Source: a bacterium
GTDB taxonomy: Bacteria > Bacillota_I > Bacilli_A > RF39 > UBA660
Direction of reading: 5' to 3'
DNA: 6,381 bases
Assembly: GCA_029007685.1 (NCBI GenBank)
Contig: JAQXIG010000068.1
Span: 1-6,381 of the forward strand
Shown piece after piece: positions 3,547-6,381 of the stretch; position 1 is the stretch's first letter, and every line of letters starts with the position of its first letter. The translations under genes were made by a program, and so were the position numbers. Below the pieces are notes generated by a model. It saw only the letters and a program-made list of their open reading frames with translations. It did not search any database and had not been told where the DNA came from.

Positions 3547-6042
3547 ATGGAATTTTTAAAAAAGTTATTCGATCATGAATATAAAGAATTAAAAAGATTT
3601 ACTAAAATAGCAGATCAAATAGAAGCACTAGATGAAGAAATGCAAAAATTAGAAGATAAAGATTTCCCTAAAAAAACCGAAAAATTTAAAGAAAGATTAA
3701 CGAGTGGGGAAACCTTAGATGATATACTAGTAGAAGCTTTCGCTGTAGCCCGTGAAGCAGCTTTTCGAGCAATTGGATTAAAACCATTTTATGTACAATT
3801 ATTAGGAGCTTTAGCGATTCATTATGGAAATATTTCAGAAATGAAAACTGGGGAAGGAAAAACCTTAGTAGCAACGCTTCCAGCTTACTTAAATGCGTTA
3901 ACTGGGGAAGGAGTACATATAATTACGGTAAATGAATATCTAGCTAGTCGTGATGCACAGTGGATGGGAAAAGTGTATGAGTTTTTAGGGTTGACAGTAG
4001 GAGTGAACTTAAGAGAACAAACTCCCAAGGAAAAACAAGCCCAATATGCTTGTGATATCTTATACTCAACAAATAATGAAATTGGATTCGATTACCTCCG
4101 TGACAACATGGTAGTCCGCAAAGAAGATCGCGTACAAAGACCATTAAACTATGCCATTATTGACGAAGTAGACTCAGTATTAATTGACGAAGCACGTACT
4201 CCATTAATCATATCTGGTGGTGAAATGAAAAGTGCTAATCTTTATATAGATGCTGATGTTTTTGCCAAATCGTTAAAAAAAGATGAATATATCTACGATG
4301 AAAAAACTAAGAATGTATCATTATCAGAAGAAGGTGTGAAAAAAGCAGAAAAGAAATTTCATCTCGACAATTTATTTAGTTTAGATAATTCAGAACTAGT
4401 TCACTATATTAATCAAGCATTACGTGCCAACTACTCAATGCATAATGATGTAGATTACGTAGTGCAAGATGGGGAAGTAGTAATCGTAGATCAGTTTACA
4501 GGACGTTTAATGAAAGGACGTGCCTATAGTGATGGATTACATCAAGCAATCGAAGCCAAAGAGGGTGTAAGAATTAATCAAGAGACCAAAACTTTAGCCA
4601 CTATTACCTTCCAAAATTTATTTAGAATGTATAAAAAGCTATCGGGTATGACTGGGACTGCGAAAACAGAAGAAGAAGAATTTAGAAATATATATAATAT
4701 GTACGTTATTGAAATTCCAACAAATAAACCAATTGCTCGTATCGATAATCCTGACTTAATGTACTCAACTAAAGCTGGAAAATATAGAGCGATTATTAAT
4801 GAAATTGAAGCAAGATATAAAGAAGGACAACCAGTCTTAGTAGGTACCATTGCAATTGAAACAAGTGAATTAATCAGTAATCTTTTGAAGCAAAAGAAAA
4901 TTCCACATGAAGTGTTAAATGCGAAAAATCATGCTCGTGAAGCTGAAATTATTGAAAAAATTGGGTTAGGGAAATCGGTAACGATCGCCACTAATATGGC
5001 AGGACGTGGTACTGACATTAAATTAAGTGACGAAGTGAGAGAACTTGGTGGATTATGTGTAATAGGAACAGAACGTCATGAATCACGCCGTATTGATAAT
5101 CAGTTACGTGGACGTTCTGGTCGTCAAGGGGATCCTGGAATTACCCAATTCTATGTTTCCATGGAAGATGATTTAATGATTCGTTTCGGAACAGATAGAA
5201 TTAAAATAATGATGCAAAATTTAGGGTTCGACGAAAACCAAGCAATCAGAAGTAAGACCTTTACGAAAGCACTATCCTCAGCACAGGCCAGGGTAGAAGG
5301 AAATAACTTTGATATTCGTAAACAACTCCTTCAATATGATGATGTAATGAATAATCAAAGAGAAATTATGTACACTAGACGTAATGAAATTTTAGAAAGT
5401 GAATCTATCCATAATACCGTATTACAAACAATTAGAAACCATATTATGGACCTGGTAAATTCTCATATTTATCCAGAAGGAAGATTAACGAATGAAGATA
5501 TCAAAGATATTGTGGAATTTGCGAATGAAAACTTAATTCAAAAAGATATTGAAAAAGAAGAAATAGATAATAAAACGCCCGATGAGATTATTGATATTAT
5601 TAACGAAGTGGTAGTAAGTGAATATGAAGAAAAGTTAAAAGATATTCCCGAAGAGATTAAAGATGAGTTTGAAAAAGCGATTAGTTTAAATGTGATAGAT
5701 CATCACTGGACAGGACACATCAATACAATGTCTCACTTAAGAGAAGGTATATATTTAAGAGGATATGCACAAGAAGATCCACTACGGGCTTATACCATGG
5801 AAGGATTTGATTTATTTGATAAAATGATGCAAAAAATAGATCATGATATTACTCTTATGTTAATTAGATCGGAAATTCATCAAAACATTGAAAGAAAAGA
5901 AATAAGTAAGAAAAAGATCACCAATGATAGCGGAAAAGAAAAATCCAAAAAGCAACCAAAACGTGTAGAAAAAATAGGAAGAAACGATCCATGTCCATGT
6001 GGTAGCGGTAAGAAGTACAAAAATTGTTGCCTTAGAGGCTGA
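3547..6042 (+). CDS. secA: Preprotein translocase ATPase SecA
   Basis: SecA is the ATP-driven motor that pushes unfolded preproteins through the SecYEG channel. At 831 residues it is the usual Bacilli length and looks complete. Domains and motifs in order: N-terminal SecY/membrane-contact helix, Walker A TGEGKT (101-106), GFDYLRDNM (180-188), Walker B IIDEVD (204-209) with DEARTPLI, preprotein cross-linking domain (about 225-365), MTGTAKTEEEEF (368-379), NBD2 with NMAGRGTDI (483-491) and the arginine-finger region QLRGRSGRQGDPG (519-531), helical scaffold with LLQYDDVMNNQRE (594-606), and the two-helix finger around 710-750. A lysine-rich linker (785-808) leads to a zinc-binding SEC-C tail with Cys816, Cys818, Cys827 and Cys828. 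AGGAG lies 8 bases before the ATG. I see no lost catalytic residue and no sign that this is a SecA2 paralogue. Confidence 0.98.
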   Translation: MEFLKKLFDHEYKELKRFTKIADQIEALDEEMQKLEDKDFPKKTEKFKERLTSGETLDDILVEAFAVAREAAFRAIGLKPFYVQLLGALAIHYGNISEMKTGEGKTLVATLPAYLNALTGEGVHIITVNEYLASRDAQWMGKVYEFLGLTVGVNLREQTPKEKQAQYACDILYSTNNEIGFDYLRDNMVVRKEDRVQRPLNYAIIDEVDSVLIDEARTPLIISGGEMKSANLYIDADVFAKSLKKDEYIYDEKTKNVSLSEEGVKKAEKKFHLDNLFSLDNSELVHYINQALRANYSMHNDVDYVVQDGEVVIVDQFTGRLMKGRAYSDGLHQAIEAKEGVRINQETKTLATITFQNLFRMYKKLSGMTGTAKTEEEEFRNIYNMYVIEIPTNKPIARIDNPDLMYSTKAGKYRAIINEIEARYKEGQPVLVGTIAIETSELISNLLKQKKIPHEVLNAKNHAREAEIIEKIGLGKSVTIATNMAGRGTDIKLSDEVRELGGLCVIGTERHESRRIDNQLRGRSGRQGDPGITQFYVSMEDDLMIRFGTDRIKIMMQNLGFDENQAIRSKTFTKALSSAQARVEGNNFDIRKQLLQYDDVMNNQREIMYTRRNEILESESIHNTVLQTIRNHIMDLVNSHIYPEGRLTNEDIKDIVEFANENLIQKDIEKEEIDNKTPDEIIDIINEVVVSEYEEKLKDIPEEIKDEFEKAISLNVIDHHWTGHINTMSHLREGIYLRGYAQEDPLRAYTMEGFDLFDKMMQKIDHDITLMLIRSEIHQNIERKEISKKKITNDSGKEKSKKQPKRVEKIGRNDPCPCGSGKKYKNCCLRG

Positions 6043-6124
6043 TAAAATAAGGGTTTTATTGAATTTTTAAAAATTTATAAGTGGTAGCGAAATTCGCATT
6101 TGTTATCATATGTCTAAAATATTA

Positions 6125-6153
6125 TTGATAAATAAAGGGGTGTTAACCATAAT
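6125..6153 (+). promoter_or_regulatory. Candidate integrase promoter inside a dyad
   Basis: TTGATA (6125-6130) and CATAAT (6148-6153) are each 5/6 matches to the sigma-A hexamers, with a 17-base spacer. RNA would start near 6160, about 56 bases before the integrase GTG. The -10 overlaps the loop and left arm of the inverted repeat at 6141-6165, so a protein bound to that repeat would block this promoter. Assigned by eye. Confidence 0.45.
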
Positions 6154-6176
6154 TTAATGGTAACATTCTTTTTATT
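6137..6176 (+). terminator. Hairpin downstream of secA: terminator, possible operator
   Basis: TGTTAACCAT (6141-6150) pairs with ATGGTAACA (6157-6165) apart from one bulged A, around loop AATTTA. The stem extends outward through G-T and A-T pairs (6135-6140 with 6166-6171), and T-rich sequence follows. It is the best terminator candidate for secA, although it lies about 100 bases after the stop. The same dyad overlaps the -10 of a possible integrase promoter, so it may also or instead be a repressor operator. Confidence 0.6.
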
Positions 6177-6215
6177 TTATAAAACTAATCAAAAAATGTA
6201 AGGAGATGATGAAAA

Positions 6216-6381
6216 GTGATTAGTATACAAAAAAGAGGAAAGGTGTATCAATATCGTTTTGAAGTTGCTAGAGTAAATGGAAAAAGAAAATATCTTTCAA
6301 AGTCGGGTTTTAAAACAAAAAGTCAAGCATTTGCTGCTGGACAAAAGGCATATGATGAATATCAAAATGGAGGTTGTAAAA
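6216..6381 (+). CDS. int: Phage/ICE-type tyrosine integrase, N-terminal fragment (partial)
   Basis: The first 55 codons of a gene that runs off the right edge. The start MISIQKRGKVYQYRFEVARV, followed by NGKRKYLSKSGFKTKSQAFA, matches the N-terminal arm-type DNA-binding domain (AP2-like) of tyrosine recombinases from Gram-positive phages and integrative elements. That domain holds arm sites beside the attachment site. The core-binding and catalytic domains, with the R-H-R-Y residues, lie beyond the window, so activity cannot be judged. GTG 6216-6218 is the start: AAGGAG (6200-6205) lies 10 bases upstream, and an in-frame TGA at 6210-6212 excludes anything earlier. Two out-of-frame ATGs (6206, 6209) lie closer to the ribosome binding site. 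The gene follows secA by 173 bases and probably opens an integrated element. Family call fairly sure; element type unknown. Confidence 0.8.
   Translation, partial: MISIQKRGKVYQYRFEVARVNGKRKYLSKSGFKTKSQAFAAGQKAYDEYQNGGCK

Noticed and set aside
4578..4850. Minus-strand open frame inside secA (also 3686-3874 and 3944-4144)
   Set aside because: All are fully inside conserved secA coding sequence and have no start signals.
6042..6059. ATAAAA/TTTTAT hairpin right after the secA stop as terminator
   Set aside because: The stem is six A-T pairs only and the following T-run is interrupted; the dyad at 6141-6165 is a better candidate.
6087..6097. GCGAA-A-TTCGC palindrome as a hairpin
   Set aside because: The single-base loop cannot form a stable hairpin; it could be a protein or attachment site, but nothing supports that here.
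1..6381. tRNA, rRNA, CRISPR array or insertion sequence
   Set aside because: None seen: no cloverleaf, no regularly spaced repeat-spacer array, and no transposase or IS-end inverted repeats.

Overview
The window is AT-rich, with A/T-ending codons, AGA arginine, strong AAGGAGG-type ribosome binding sites and Gram-positive-type genes (an AgrB/AgrD quorum-sensing pair, long-form HPF, a membrane-anchored GH25 lysozyme, an 831-residue SecA). This points to a low-GC Bacillota, most likely in or near the Bacilli. TGA is used as a stop (secA) and TGG for tryptophan, so the standard bacterial code applies and not the Mycoplasma code. I cannot name a genus from the sequence.

Layout, left to right. (1) Positions 1-138 (+) hold the last 45 codons of a GHKL-family sensor kinase of the AgrC type. 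It runs head-on into a minus-strand pair: agrD (210-335), a 41-residue autoinducing-peptide precursor, preceded by agrB (357-962), its membrane cysteine protease. A symmetric hairpin at 128-160 separates the two transcription units and overlaps the kinase stop codon. (2) The intergenic region 963-1249 carries the agrBD promoter, a set of phased GGTTAAT-type repeats, and the upstream region of a plus-strand cold-shock protein gene (1250-1468). (3) Next come long-form hpf (1562-2089), a GH25 muramidase with two Ig-like stalk domains (2163-3362) and secA (3547-6042), all on the plus strand. Each appears to have its own promoter, and each ends in a terminator hairpin at or just beyond its stop codon. 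(4) After secA, a dyad with an embedded promoter leads into the first 55 codons of a tyrosine-recombinase/phage-type integrase (6216 to the window edge), which marks the start of a probable mobile element.

Functionally, hpf-secA is the common Bacillota chromosomal backbone (ribosome hibernation and the Sec motor). The agr-type module on the left and the integrase on the right look like accessory material on either side. The agr module is expected to make, export and sense a cyclic thiolactone peptide. The response regulator is not in the window and should lie further left if the module is complete. The agrD gene is short and easy to miss. Together with its peptide-to-cleavage-site spacing and the upstream repeats, it is the most interesting content here.
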